Shown piece after piece: positions 56,132 to 64,000 of a stretch of DNA of 64,000 nt. The position numbers and the translations under genes were made by a program. The stretch is from positions 62,001-126,000 of the forward strand of contig JADJRE010000002.1 in assembly GCA_016712375.1 (NCBI GenBank), given 5' to 3'. Every line of letters starts with the position of its first letter. The first letter of the stretch is position 1. The notes below the pieces were generated by a model. The model saw only the letters and a list, made by a program, of their open reading frames with translations. It was not told the origin of the DNA and did no database searches. This DNA comes from Rhodospirillales bacterium. GTDB lineage: Bacteria > Pseudomonadota > Alphaproteobacteria > Rhodospirillales > Defluviicoccaceae.

Positions 56132-56159
56132 CGTGTATCAGATTTTATTCCTGTGTCAA
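56132..56159 (-). promoter_or_regulatory. Leftward promoter of the cassette
   Basis: A perfect -35 TTGACA on the minus strand (56154-56159), a 16 bp spacer and a weak -10 TACACG (56132-56137). It lies 21 bp before the first cassette gene. The weak -10 suggests dependence on a regulator. Confidence 0.45.
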
Positions 56160-56162
56160 GGC

Positions 56163-56193
56163 AACATAGCATCATGTTCCTAGTGCAATAGGA
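56163..56193. promoter_or_regulatory. Two candidate operators of the S24 repressor
   Basis: AACAT-AGCATC-ATGTT (56163-56178) and TCCTA-GTGCAA-TAGGA (56178-56193) are two adjacent 16 bp sequences with perfect 5 bp arms. They lie between the leftward -35 box and the repressor start, as phage operators do, but their arms differ from each other. Confidence 0.45.
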
Positions 56194-56199
56194 CAATGC

Positions 56200-56847
56200 A
56201 TGGAAGACAATGTTCCCATGCTCAGGCATTCTGACATCTGGAGCGCAATTGACCGGTTGGCTCGGGATCGCGGGTTGTCGCCATCGGGTCTCGCCAAGAA
56301 GGCAGGGCTGGATCCGACAACGTTCAACAAGAGCAAGCGGAAGACCCGCGACGGTAAGGAACGCTGGCCGAGCACCGAGAGCATTTCCAAAGTGCTGCAG
56401 GCAAGTAGCGCATCGCTGAGCGAGTTTGTCGCGTTCATCGGCGGCGTGGGCACGGCCGCGTATCAAAACATCCCGGTGATCGGCTTCGCACAGGCAGGTA
56501 CTGCCGGCTACTTTGATGATGCGGGCTATCCATCGGGTGGCGGGTGGGATGAAATTCCGTTCCTTAACGTCGGCGATCCGCATGCCTATGCGCTGGAAGT
56601 CAGCGGGGACAGCATGGAACCGGTGTATCGCGACGGCGATGTGATCATCGTCTCACCCGCCGCCGAAACGCGGCGTGGCGACCGCGTCGTCCTCAAAAGC
56701 CGGGACGGCGAGGTAATGGCCAAGATCTTGCGGCGGAAGACGTCCTACAAGTTCGAACTGAGTTCCCTGAATGCGGAGCATCCGGACCGCTGGCTCGCCG
56801 CTGCGGATGGCGAGTGGATTGCCCGGATCGTCTGGGCGAGCCAGTAG
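56200..56847 (+). CDS. S24-family (LexA/CI-like) repressor
   Basis: A 215-residue protein with an HTH at the N-terminus ('DIWSAIDRLARDRGLSPSGL', 'AKKAGLDPTTFNKSKRKTRD') and a C-terminal S24 peptidase domain with the catalytic Ser in 'LEVSGDSMEPVYRDGDV' and Lys in 'GEVMAKILRRKT'. Such repressors cleave themselves when RecA is activated. No clear Ala-Gly cleavage pair can be fixed; 'GFAQAGTAGYFDD' between the domains is the best site. ATG 56218 is an alternative start. Confidence 0.87.
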   Translation: MEDNVPMLRHSDIWSAIDRLARDRGLSPSGLAKKAGLDPTTFNKSKRKTRDGKERWPSTESISKVLQASSASLSEFVAFIGGVGTAAYQNIPVIGFAQAGTAGYFDDAGYPSGGGWDEIPFLNVGDPHAYALEVSGDSMEPVYRDGDVIIVSPAAETRRGDRVVLKSRDGEVMAKILRRKTSYKFELSSLNAEHPDRWLAAADGEWIARIVWASQ

Positions 56848-56863
56848 GCGCTACCGCCGCCGC

Positions 56864-58486
56864 TTAGCTGTCGGCCGTTACCGCCGCCAGATCTTGCCCG
56901 GATCGCGCTCTGTCAATCAGCGCGATGGTCTCTGACCGGCCGTACAGTGCAATGAACGATCCCATGCGCGGACCTTCAGATTGACCGAGCAGGATCTGGT
57001 ATAACGCCTGGAACCAGGCCTTCAGGTCGATGAAGCAAGCGTGTCGCTTGCCGACTTCGTAGACCAGGGTCTGCAATGTCTCGGCATCGGCGCCATCGGG
57101 CGCGGCTGACAATTCACGTGCCAGATCGGCCAGTGCCGCGCTTTCGTCCGGCGTCGGGTGGCGATAATTCTGCTGCGGCTTAACGAAGTCGCGATAATAG
57201 GCGATCGCGTGCTCGATCAATCTTGCCATGATCGGCGCTGTCACCGGGGTGACATCTGGCCAGCACCGCGAAACAAAATGCCAGATAGTCTCCGCATTCT
57301 CGCTGTGACATACGCCCACCAGATTAAGAAGGGCAGTGAAGCTCACTTCCGGCCCTGCGCGTGGCGGTTCGCCGCCGTGGATGTGCCAGACTGGGTTGTC
57401 GAGTTGTACGGCTGGTTTCTGCGAGGGATAACGGCGCAACAGGTCGAGCCACTCGTCCGTGGTCTTCGGAATGACGCCGAAATGCAGCCGTTTGGCTGTC
57501 TTTGGCTTTTGAAACATGAACAGCGACAGGCTTTCCGCGGGCGCGTACATCAGCCAGTCATCGACGGCGAGGCCGTTACCTTTCGATTTTGAAATTTTTT
57601 CGCCGCGGTCGTCGAGAAAGAGTTCATAGATAAAGCTCTGCGGCGGCCGTCCGCCCATTGCCTGGCAAATACGGCTCGACAGCCGCACCGAATCAATCAG
57701 GTCTTTGCCAGCCATTTCGTAGTCAACGCCGAGCGCCACCCAGCGCATCGCCCAGTCAGCCTTCCATTGCAGCTTGCACCGACCGCCAGTCACAGGTGTC
57801 TCAACGCGCGTGCCATCCTCCTCCTCGTACACGATGGTACCGGCATCGGCGTCGTGATGAACGACCGGCACCTGCAACACTCGGCCGCTCCGCGTCGAGA
57901 CCGGCAAGAAGGGGCTATACGTTGCTCTCCGCTCCGACCCGAGCGTCGGCAATATGATGCGGGTGATATCGTCGTAATGGCGCAGCGCCAGCAGTAGTGC
58001 TTCGTCGAGCCGTCCGCTGCGGTAGCAGTCGGTGGCGCTGACGAACTCGTACTCGAAACCGAAGCGGTCGAGAAAGGCGCGCAGCCGGGCGTTGTTGTGC
58101 GCGCCGAAGCTGGAGTGCGTGCCGAACGGATCAGGGATGTCGGTGAGCGGCTGGCCTAGATGCGCCCGCAGCATCTCCTGTTCTGGCACGTTGTCAGGAA
58201 CCTTCCGCAGCCCGTCCATATCATCAGAAAAGGCAAACAGCTTCGTCGGCACATCGCTAAGCAGCGAGAAGGCACGGCGCACCATCGTCGTCCGCGCCAC
58301 CTCGCCAAATGTGCCAATGTGTGGCAGGCCGGACGGCCCGTAGCCCGTCTCGAACAGGACGTACCCCTTGGCAGGAGGTGCGCTACGGACGCGCTCGGCA
58401 AGTTCACGTGCCTCGATGAACGGCCAAGCACGGCTTTCGCCCGCAAGCGTGCGCAGATCGGCATCGAGGTCGGCTGTCTCATTCAT
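56864..58486 (-). CDS. lysS: Class I lysyl-tRNA synthetase
   Basis: A 540-residue class I (archaeal-type) LysRS, the form found in most Alphaproteobacteria. The HIGH motif is 'GPSGLPHIGTFGEVARTTMV' and the KMSKS motif 'DDRGEKISKSKGNGLAV'. Convergent with the repressor gene, 16 bp apart. Confidence 0.96.
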   Translation of the reverse strand: MNETADLDADLRTLAGESRAWPFIEARELAERVRSAPPAKGYVLFETGYGPSGLPHIGTFGEVARTTMVRRAFSLLSDVPTKLFAFSDDMDGLRKVPDNVPEQEMLRAHLGQPLTDIPDPFGTHSSFGAHNNARLRAFLDRFGFEYEFVSATDCYRSGRLDEALLLALRHYDDITRIILPTLGSERRATYSPFLPVSTRSGRVLQVPVVHHDADAGTIVYEEEDGTRVETPVTGGRCKLQWKADWAMRWVALGVDYEMAGKDLIDSVRLSSRICQAMGGRPPQSFIYELFLDDRGEKISKSKGNGLAVDDWLMYAPAESLSLFMFQKPKTAKRLHFGVIPKTTDEWLDLLRRYPSQKPAVQLDNPVWHIHGGEPPRAGPEVSFTALLNLVGVCHSENAETIWHFVSRCWPDVTPVTAPIMARLIEHAIAYYRDFVKPQQNYRHPTPDESAALADLARELSAAPDGADAETLQTLVYEVGKRHACFIDLKAWFQALYQILLGQSEGPRMGSFIALYGRSETIALIDRARSGQDLAAVTADS

Positions 58487-58525
58487 CGTTCGGGCTCATT
58501 CCACAGAAGCGGCAGCGGCTTAGCG

Positions 58526-60064
58526 TCACTTCCATATCGACCGGCCGCTCCCCGGCAGACCACACGCGTCCCACTTGCGGGTGACGAGATCGACGATGTC
58601 GTCAGTCATCCGGATCTTGCGTCCCCACTCGCGTGTCGTCTCGGGCGGCCCCTTCGCCGTTGCATCGATGCCGAGCTTGCTGCCGAGCCCAGAAACTGGC
58701 GAGGCAAAGTCCAGGTAGTCGATCGGCGTGTTCTCGATCACCGTGATGTCGCGCGCCGGATCGACGTTGGTGGAAAGCGCCCAGATGACGTCATTCCAGT
58801 CGCGCGCCGAGACGTCCGCGTCGACGACGATGACGAACTTGGTATACATGAATTGCCGCAGGTAAGACCAGATCGCCAGCATGACCCGCTTGGCATGGCC
58901 GGGATAAGCCTTCTTCATGGCAACCACCGCCACGCGGTATGAGCAGGCCTCGGGCGGCAACCAGAAGTCGACGATTTCCGGGAACTGCTGGGTGAGCAGC
59001 GGCACGAACACGTCGTTCAGCGCCTCGCCTAAGACCGAAGGTTCGTCGGGCGGTCTTCCGGTGAACGTTGAGAGGTAGATCGGCTTGCGGCGCATCGTCA
59101 TCGCCGTCACTCGGAACACCGGAAACGGTTCGACGGCGTTGTAGTAGCCGGTGTGGTCGCCGTAGGGCCCTTCGTCGCCGTAGTCGTCGAGCGAGACCAG
59201 CCCCTCCAGCACGATCTCGGCTTCCGCCGGCACCTTCAGCGGTACCGTCTTGCAGTCAACCAGTTCGACCTTGTTGCCGCGCAGCAGGCCGGCGAACTGA
59301 TACTCCGACAGCGTGTCGGGAACCGGCGTCACCGCAGCGAGGATCGTGCCGGGATCAGCACCGATGACGGCGGCGGCGGGCAGCGGTTCGGTACGGCTGT
59401 CCTTCCAGCGGGCATGGTGCTGCGCACCGCCGCGGTGTTTCAACCAGCGCATGTAGGTACTGTCGCGCCCTGTGACCTGCATCCGGTATATGCCGAGGTT
59501 GGCGACGTCGCGCTTGTCGCTGCCCGTCCTCCCGCTCCCGCCCTGACCCGACGACGGGCCCTGGGTGACCACCAGCGGCCAGGTGATCAGCGGCGCCGGC
59601 TCGCCCGGCCAGCAGGACTGGATCGGCAGGCGCCCGAGGTCGATGTCGTCACCCGTCAGCACCACCTCCTGGCACGGCGCCGAACCCACTGTCTTCGGCC
59701 GCATCGCCATCACCGTGCGCAAGAGCGGCAACATGTCCAGCGCCTCGCGCCAACCACCCGGCGGCTCCGGCTGACGCAGGAAGGCCAGTGTCTCGCCAAC
59801 TTCTCGTAAGCCTGCTGGCTCCCGATTCATGCCCCAGGCAACCCGCTCGACCGTACCGAACAGGTTTACCAAAACCGGCATGCCATATGAGGAGCCGTCG
59901 GCGCGGACCACATTCTCAAACAGCACCGCGGGCCCTCGCTCGGCCAGCAGCCGCGTCTGGATCTCCGTCATCTCCAGCACAGGCGAGACCGGCTCCCGAA
60001 CCCGGACCAGCCGCCCCGCCTTCTCCAAACGAGCGATGAAGTCACGCAGGGACCGGTAGGACAT
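58526..60064 (-). CDS. ubiD: 3-octaprenyl-4-hydroxybenzoate carboxy-lyase UbiD
   Basis: Prenyl-FMN-dependent decarboxylase in ubiquinone synthesis. The 512-residue protein from ATG 60064 (MSYRSLRDFIARLEKAGRLV) has 'GIYRMQVTGRDSTYMRW', the Glu/Arg-rich core 'EIVLEGLVSLDDYGDEGPYG' and 'FVIVVDADVSARDWNDVIWA'. The open frame extends to 60277 without family residues. Confidence 0.94.
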   Translation of the reverse strand: MSYRSLRDFIARLEKAGRLVRVREPVSPVLEMTEIQTRLLAERGPAVLFENVVRADGSSYGMPVLVNLFGTVERVAWGMNREPAGLREVGETLAFLRQPEPPGGWREALDMLPLLRTVMAMRPKTVGSAPCQEVVLTGDDIDLGRLPIQSCWPGEPAPLITWPLVVTQGPSSGQGGSGRTGSDKRDVANLGIYRMQVTGRDSTYMRWLKHRGGAQHHARWKDSRTEPLPAAAVIGADPGTILAAVTPVPDTLSEYQFAGLLRGNKVELVDCKTVPLKVPAEAEIVLEGLVSLDDYGDEGPYGDHTGYYNAVEPFPVFRVTAMTMRRKPIYLSTFTGRPPDEPSVLGEALNDVFVPLLTQQFPEIVDFWLPPEACSYRVAVVAMKKAYPGHAKRVMLAIWSYLRQFMYTKFVIVVDADVSARDWNDVIWALSTNVDPARDITVIENTPIDYLDFASPVSGLGSKLGIDATAKGPPETTREWGRKIRMTDDIVDLVTRKWDACGLPGSGRSIWK

Positions 60065-60382
60065 GGGGCATTCTCTCGCTGGCGCCGGGCAATCCGCATC
60101 CGAGCGCACCGCCGGACGAACGTCAAGCGCGGTCGGTGCGGCGAAGGACATGACGCCACAGCAAAGGCGCCTCTGCTCCGGTAACCATCGAGTCATACCA
60201 AGTGCGTCGCTTCCTCGGATCGGAAGGCAGACAGGTGGGCCGAAAGGACGAAGGCGACTCGGCGGCGCCCTCCGCACTATTGTCCTTCCGCGGCGGCGGC
60301 ATCGGCCCTCGCGGGCTGCTCAGCTCGAACGTTAAGCATCACAAGGAGGCACTGTGCAACTTCGCCGAGCGCCCCTGCCCCT
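60065..60382. other. Non-coding stretch between ubiD and the rpsD promoter
   Basis: The 318 bp upstream of the rpsD promoter contain only out-of-family open frames. The ubiD promoter should lie here on the minus strand; I see no strong match. Confidence 0.4.
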
Positions 60383-60410
60383 TTGACTCCCGACCTCGCG
60401 CCGCTATAGT
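60383..60410 (+). promoter_or_regulatory. rpsD promoter
   Basis: TTGACT (60383-60388), 16 bp spacer, TATAGT (60405-60410). It would give an rpsD leader of about 90 nucleotides. Confidence 0.68.
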
Positions 60411-60506
60411 GCGCAACCTCACTCCTGGGAACGCGGGCGTGCGCGGTTGCGTGCGTCCCGCCCGTCAGGGCTTACCGGGACAACAACAGTAACGACGGAA
60501 AGTGTC

Positions 60507-61121
60507 ATGACCAAACGCGTGGAAGCGAAGTACAAGATCAACCGGCGCCTCGGCGTCAACCTGTGGGGACGGGCGAAGAGCCCGATCAACACCAAGGAAT
60601 ACGGGCCGGGCGATCACGGTCAGCGGCGCAAGAAGCCGACCGACTACGGCATTCAGCTGATGGCGAAGCAGAAGCTGAAGGGTTACTACGGCAACATCGG
60701 CGAGAAGCAGTTCCACCGGTACTATGAAGAGGCGATTCGTCGGCGTGGCGACACCTCCGAGAATCTGATCGGTCTGCTCGAGCGCCGGCTGGATGCAGTG
60801 GTCTACCGGCTGAAGTTCGTGCCAACACCGTTTGCCGCCCGCCAGTTCATCAGCCATGGCCACATCAAGGTGAACGGACGACGGGTGACGATTGCGTCCT
60901 ACCTGGTGAAGGAAGGCGACATCATCGAAGTCAAAGAGAAGTCACGCGACCTGATCATCGTGCTGGAGGCGGTGCAGTCGCCGGAGCGCGACGTGCCGGA
61001 GTATCTGGCAGTCGAGTCCAACCGGATGCGCGGCACCTTCCTGCGCACGCCGAAACTGCAGGACGTGCCCTACCCGGTGCAAATGGAACCGAACCTGGTG
61101 ATCGAGTACTACTCGCGCTGA
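60507..61121 (+). CDS. rpsD: 30S ribosomal protein S4
   Basis: A 204-residue S4, full length: 'MTKRVEAKYKINRRLGVNLW', 'EYGPGDHGQRRKKPTDYGIQ', and the S4 RNA-binding domain 'RRLDAVVYRLKFVPTPFAAR' with 'SHGHIKVNGRRVTIASYLV'. It nucleates 30S assembly and in many bacteria represses its own message. It is a single-gene unit here, as in other Alphaproteobacteria. Confidence 0.97.
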   Translation: MTKRVEAKYKINRRLGVNLWGRAKSPINTKEYGPGDHGQRRKKPTDYGIQLMAKQKLKGYYGNIGEKQFHRYYEEAIRRRGDTSENLIGLLERRLDAVVYRLKFVPTPFAARQFISHGHIKVNGRRVTIASYLVKEGDIIEVKEKSRDLIIVLEAVQSPERDVPEYLAVESNRMRGTFLRTPKLQDVPYPVQMEPNLVIEYYSR

Positions 61122-61152
61122 GCCGCGGAAGCGCCGAGACCGAGAGGAGAAA

Positions 61153-61174
61153 GGCGCCGACCGCGGTCGGCGCC
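61153..61174. terminator. 22 bp perfect palindrome after rpsD
   Basis: GGCGCCGACCG and its exact complement meet with no loop. It lies 31 bp after the rpsD stop and 9 bp before the stop of the convergent secreted-protein gene, a good place for a bidirectional terminator. There is only a short T run (TTT), so termination may be weak. Confidence 0.5.
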
Positions 61175-61183
61175 TAGTCGGCT

Positions 61184-62341
61184 TTAGAGCCGGATGCCCA
61201 CTCCAGCCAAGCCACCGAAGATCGGCCCCATAATGCTGTTCAGCGCATTATCCAAGCCGGCGATCCCGCCCGTCTGGAGGCTGGTCTCCAGCGTGGATCG
61301 GGTCTGCCAGTAACCCGGCGCGATGTTGCGCATCAAGGTAGAATAATAGTTCCAGGCTGCCGGATCGTTTCGAAACTGACGCTCGGCCAGTCCGATATTG
61401 TAGTTCGTCGCATACCAGTCGGATCCGAAGCCGTTGTAGGGCTGAAATACATAATAGTTGTTCCATACACCGTTGGCGTCCTGCAGTTCCGGAGAAACAT
61501 CCGAGCCAACGCTTTCCGCCGACGGTAGAGCTAGCGGCGGCTCCACTGCCGGATTCCGCAGGTCTTTGACGCCCGCCGCAGTATGGTCGGGACGCGCTCC
61601 AGCGAACATCTTCGCCATGTCTGAAGGCGCGGTACGCGCACTAGCCGCGCCGGGTGGGCAAGCCGCCGGACACGTCAGTACTTCACGATGCTCATATCTA
61701 GTGATGCGCGCCCAGGCGTTTCGGCCCAGCGGCCAATTCGACCCATTGTAGGTGGCGGATCCGGTGGCGGAGGCCGGTCGGGACGCGCCCGACAGGGTGA
61801 TGGAATACGCGTTGCTCGAGGCGTCCGTAATCTCCTTGGTTTCCTTGAACGACGTGCTGCCGGCGATGGCAGCCAGACGGGCCGACACCGCTCCGGTGCC
61901 GTAGTAGTAGCAGGTGCTGATGTTGTTGGGGTTCCCGCAATTCCCGTACAAGTACACTCCTATCGTGGTCGAGGCACTGGCAAGCGTCTTCCGCGCGACC
62001 GTAAGAGCCGCCGGCGGTTGTGTATAGCCGGTCGCGGAATCCAGGACCTCGACGACGCCGTTCGGATAGACGCGTGCGACGGCCATCGTTACCACGGCGA
62101 TCGGTTTGAACGTCGAGGCGCGCATTCCGTAGATCACCGTGAAGGTGCAGTCGCTGGTGACAGCGGGCGCAGTGGGACACGTTGTCCACGCGGATTCGAC
62201 TGTACTGCCGAGATTAGCGTAACTCTGCGTTTCGGCAAGCGCCTCGCTACTTGCCCATAACCATGAAAGCATCATCGTCGATGATGCCACTATGTAATGA
62301 ACTACCCGACGGTTGTTCCTTGCATCCCTTCTACTCATCAT
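61184..62341 (-). CDS. Secreted protein of unknown function
   Basis: A 385-residue protein with a long signal peptide ('YIVASSTMMLSWLWASSEAL', then AETQ). The mature part is rich in Thr, Ser, Ala and Tyr, with Cys residues in 'AWTTCPTAPAVTSDCTFTVI', 'YGNCGNPNNISTCYYYGTGA' and 'LTCPAACPPG'. The C-terminal half looks helical or extended ('NNYYVFQPYNGFGSDWYATN'). I do not recognise a family. Promoter candidate upstream at 62445-62473. Confidence 0.6.
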   Translation of the reverse strand: MMSRRDARNNRRVVHYIVASSTMMLSWLWASSEALAETQSYANLGSTVESAWTTCPTAPAVTSDCTFTVIYGMRASTFKPIAVVTMAVARVYPNGVVEVLDSATGYTQPPAALTVARKTLASASTTIGVYLYGNCGNPNNISTCYYYGTGAVSARLAAIAGSTSFKETKEITDASSNAYSITLSGASRPASATGSATYNGSNWPLGRNAWARITRYEHREVLTCPAACPPGAASARTAPSDMAKMFAGARPDHTAAGVKDLRNPAVEPPLALPSAESVGSDVSPELQDANGVWNNYYVFQPYNGFGSDWYATNYNIGLAERQFRNDPAAWNYYSTLMRNIAPGYWQTRSTLETSLQTGGIAGLDNALNSIMGPIFGGLAGVGIRL

Positions 62342-62444
62342 CGCCCTCCGGTACTCGCCGAGGACGACAGGACCGCGCAGGCAAACTGGGCGAAAATCAC
62401 CATCGATTTAGTTTATTGCGGCCCCCGCCCCCAGCTCTGTTGTT

Positions 62445-62473
62445 AAGTTAGACGGCGCGTTATCGCGCGTCAA
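62445..62473 (-). promoter_or_regulatory. Promoter upstream of the secreted-protein gene
   Basis: On the minus strand TTGACG (62468-62473), 17 bp spacer, TAACTT (62445-62450), about 100 bp before the gene start. Confidence 0.5.
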
Positions 62474-62615
62474 CGCGAACAGCTTCCCGCGCATCTCCAC
62501 TTATGGCTGGGATGCAAAATCGTTACAGTACTTGTATAGAAAGGAAGCTGCAGAGCACGCTGTTGCCGGCAGCAGTTCCCGACCTGTGAAGCGGCAGCCT
62601 GGGGCCGGCCCTTGA

Positions 62616-63014
62616 TCAGCGCTTCTCCCAGACTTCCACTTCCTCGACCGTCAACACGCCATCCTTGTTACGGTCGGCCTCGTCAAATTGAATCATCCGG
62701 TAGGCGACGAATTCGTTCACGGTGAGCGTACCGCTACCGTCGCGGTCGGCCGCCTTGAAAGCTTTCTCGTCCAAAGGCTCGATAGCAACAATCTCCTCGA
62801 TTGTCACCACGCCGTCCTTGTTCCTGTCAGCGAAGTAGAACACCTCGACCATCCGCCGTTGATATTCAGCGCGATCAATCTTGCCGTTCTTGTCCAGATC
62901 GCTGGTCGAAAACGAACCACTTGCGGCTTGAGCGGCGGCTTGGGAAGGGGCCCCCGGCGTCAGCAAGCAGCCCACGGCAACGGAGGCTAGAAACAGCGAC
63001 ACGTCACGGCGCAT
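62616..63014 (-). CDS. Secreted EF-hand calcium-binding protein
   Basis: A 132-residue protein with a signal peptide ('FLASVAVGCLLTPGAPSQA') and four EF-hand-like loops: 'DLDKNGKIDRAEY', 'DRNKDGVVTIEEI', 'DRDGSGTLTVNEF' and 'DRNKDGVLTVEEV'. Each has the Asp-x-Asp/Asn-x-Asp/Ser pattern and the twelfth-position Glu. Probable periplasmic calcium binder; role unknown. Confidence 0.88.
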   Translation of the reverse strand: MRRDVSLFLASVAVGCLLTPGAPSQAAAQAASGSFSTSDLDKNGKIDRAEYQRRMVEVFYFADRNKDGVVTIEEIVAIEPLDEKAFKAADRDGSGTLTVNEFVAYRMIQFDEADRNKDGVLTVEEVEVWEKR

Positions 63015-63043
63015 GATTTTCGTCCTTGTCAGAGCGAGAGGGA

Positions 63044-63537
63044 TCAGCTGACGATCTGCCAGGAGCCGTCCGGCTGCCGGCAGGCGGTGCCGTAGCTCTT
63101 CTGCGGCTTGCCGCCGATGGTCACCGTCTGCTCAAATTCACGGCAATACTGCCCGGTGGCAGTCTGATAGGTGCGCACTGGAGTTACCGACCCGGAATTG
63201 CCCGAATCGGGATTGCGCCACGCTGTGGTGGTGCCTGACGGTTGGTCGTTCAGCGCCTTCTGCGTTGTCGCAGCGGCAGCGCGTTTATCCTGATCGTCGA
63301 GCAAGCTGCCGGTGGCACCGCCGACCAGGCCGCCGAGCAGTACGCCGGCGGCGATTCCGGTGGCCCCGCCACCCGCCGCCGCGCCCAGCAAGCCACCGCC
63401 GGCCGCACCGAGCGCGGCGCCGATGCCGGTTTTTGGGCCGAAGCTGGAACTGCCGTCCTGCTGGCAGCCGCTCGCCATCACCGAAACCATGAGAAGCACG
63501 GCGGGAGCAACACCACCTTGCGCACCATTGAAATCAT
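63044..63537 (-). CDS. Glycine-zipper outer-membrane lipoprotein (frameshift in signal peptide)
   Basis: A 17-kDa-antigen-like protein of about 160 residues. The signal peptide and lipobox are rebuilt by one base at the GGG/CCC run 63503-63505: 'MVRKVVLLPAVLLMVSVMAS' then GCQQD. A glycine-zipper ('GIGAALGAAGGGLLGAAAGG' and 'VLLGGLVGGATGSLL') and the C-terminal 'TYQTATGQYCREFEQTVTIG' follow. Without the correction the frame has no good start. Confidence 0.82.
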
Positions 63538-63629
63538 CCTGGATCGCCCCCGCGGGAAATGTTGACAAGATAATCAATGACGAACGCTAAGCCATTTGAC
63601 TCGCGTTCTCAAGCCACTGATCGCCCCAC

Positions 63630-63963
63630 TCAGCGGGCGTACTCGACACCCTTCTGCTCGAACAACTGCTGCAGCTCCCCTGAAGCGTACATCTCACGGA
63701 CGATATCGCAGCCACCAACAAATTCGCCGCCGACGTAGAGCTGCGGAATGGTCGGCCAGTTGGAGAACTGCTTGATGCCTTCGCGCAAGCCGGGGTCGGT
63801 GAGCACGTCGATGCCCTTGAACTTGACCCAGGGTAGACAGCGCCTGCACCACCGCCGCGGAAAAACCGCACTGCGGAAACATCGGCGTGCCCTTCATGAA
63901 CAGCACCACCTCATTGTCGGTGATCTCTTGACGTATGCGGGTGAACACGGGGTTGTCGTTCAT
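63630..63963 (-). CDS. grxD: Monothiol glutaredoxin Grx4 type (frameshift)
   Basis: Fe-S carrier glutaredoxin of about 111 residues. From ATG 63963: 'IRQEITDNEVVLFMKGTPMF', then the active site 'PQCGFS'. After 'QALSTLG' the frame breaks at the CCC run 63827-63829; the other frame reads 'FKGIDVLTDPGLREGIKQFS', 'NWPTIPQLYVGGEFVGGCDI' and ends 'KGVEYAR' at 63630. CGFS glutaredoxins carry 2Fe-2S clusters, often with BolA, whose gene is not visible within the window. Confidence 0.92.
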
Positions 63964-64000
63964 GTGCTAATCCTCTTGGAAGACTACAGTTCGGCACCTG

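Larger units (their letters stand above)
44476..56847 (-). mobile_element. Podovirus-type structural and lysis cassette with divergent repressor (remnant prophage or GTA-like)
   Basis: Sixteen tightly packed leftward genes encode a lysis enzyme, terminase, holin-like protein, internal virion protein, nozzle, gatekeeper, decoration candidate, capsid, scaffold, Bbp19-type protein and portal, faced by an S24 repressor on the plus strand. No integrase, replication gene, phage RNA polymerase or recognisable tail fibre is seen, and no direct repeats or tRNA border it. Its base composition looks like the flanks by eye. Confidence 0.8.

Noticed and set aside
1..64000. CRISPR arrays, insertion sequences or transposases
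   Set aside because: No regularly spaced repeats and no transposase motifs were seen in any frame.

Overview
The window is GC-rich chromosomal DNA from an alphaproteobacterium, most likely of the Rhodospirillales; I cannot fix the genus. The evidence is the regulator set (Irr, Fur, MucR, GcrA), the class I lysyl-tRNA synthetase, and the long leftward run trpS, nfu, tsaB, rimI, mucR, fur, miaB, phoH, ybeY, corC, lnt, xre, metK, trmB, rimP, nusA, ylxR, infB, rbfA, truB, rpsO, pnp, an order typical of this class.

Layout. 3-2425 is the 3' part of a membrane-anchored WD40 protein, probably the sensor half of a STAND-type effector. 2422-8656 holds a 2-hydroxyacid dehydrogenase, an SH3 protein and an iron/oxidative-stress cluster (DUF3501, CCG-type Fe-S oxidoreductase, rubrerythrin, Irr, flavin oxidoreductase). 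8827-20281 is translation and RNA metabolism plus metK and trmB. 20493-33154 covers envelope, tRNA-modification and Fe-S genes. 33310-44303 is looser: a small Pmp3-type protein, tRNA-Gln, a 2-oxoacid:ferredoxin oxidoreductase with a ferritin-like partner, cstA with its small partner, an HNH nuclease, an esterase, a Nudix protein and gcrA. 44476-56111 is a compact one-direction cassette of short-tailed-phage structural and lysis genes, faced by a divergent S24 repressor gene. 56864-63963 returns to housekeeping genes (lysS, ubiD, rpsD, secreted proteins, grxD).

The most interesting feature is the 12 kb phage-type cassette. It has an endolysin, terminase, holin-like gene, internal virion protein, nozzle, gatekeeper, capsid, scaffold and portal. 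I see no integrase, replication, RNA polymerase or obvious receptor-binding gene, and it sits between gcrA and lysS. It could be a remnant prophage or a podovirus-type gene-transfer-agent-like element.

Thirteen apparent one-base frameshifts and two in-frame TAG codons break otherwise well conserved genes, including several expected to be indispensable. Most frameshifts lie in short G or C runs. I read them mainly as sequence errors and annotate those genes across the breaks.
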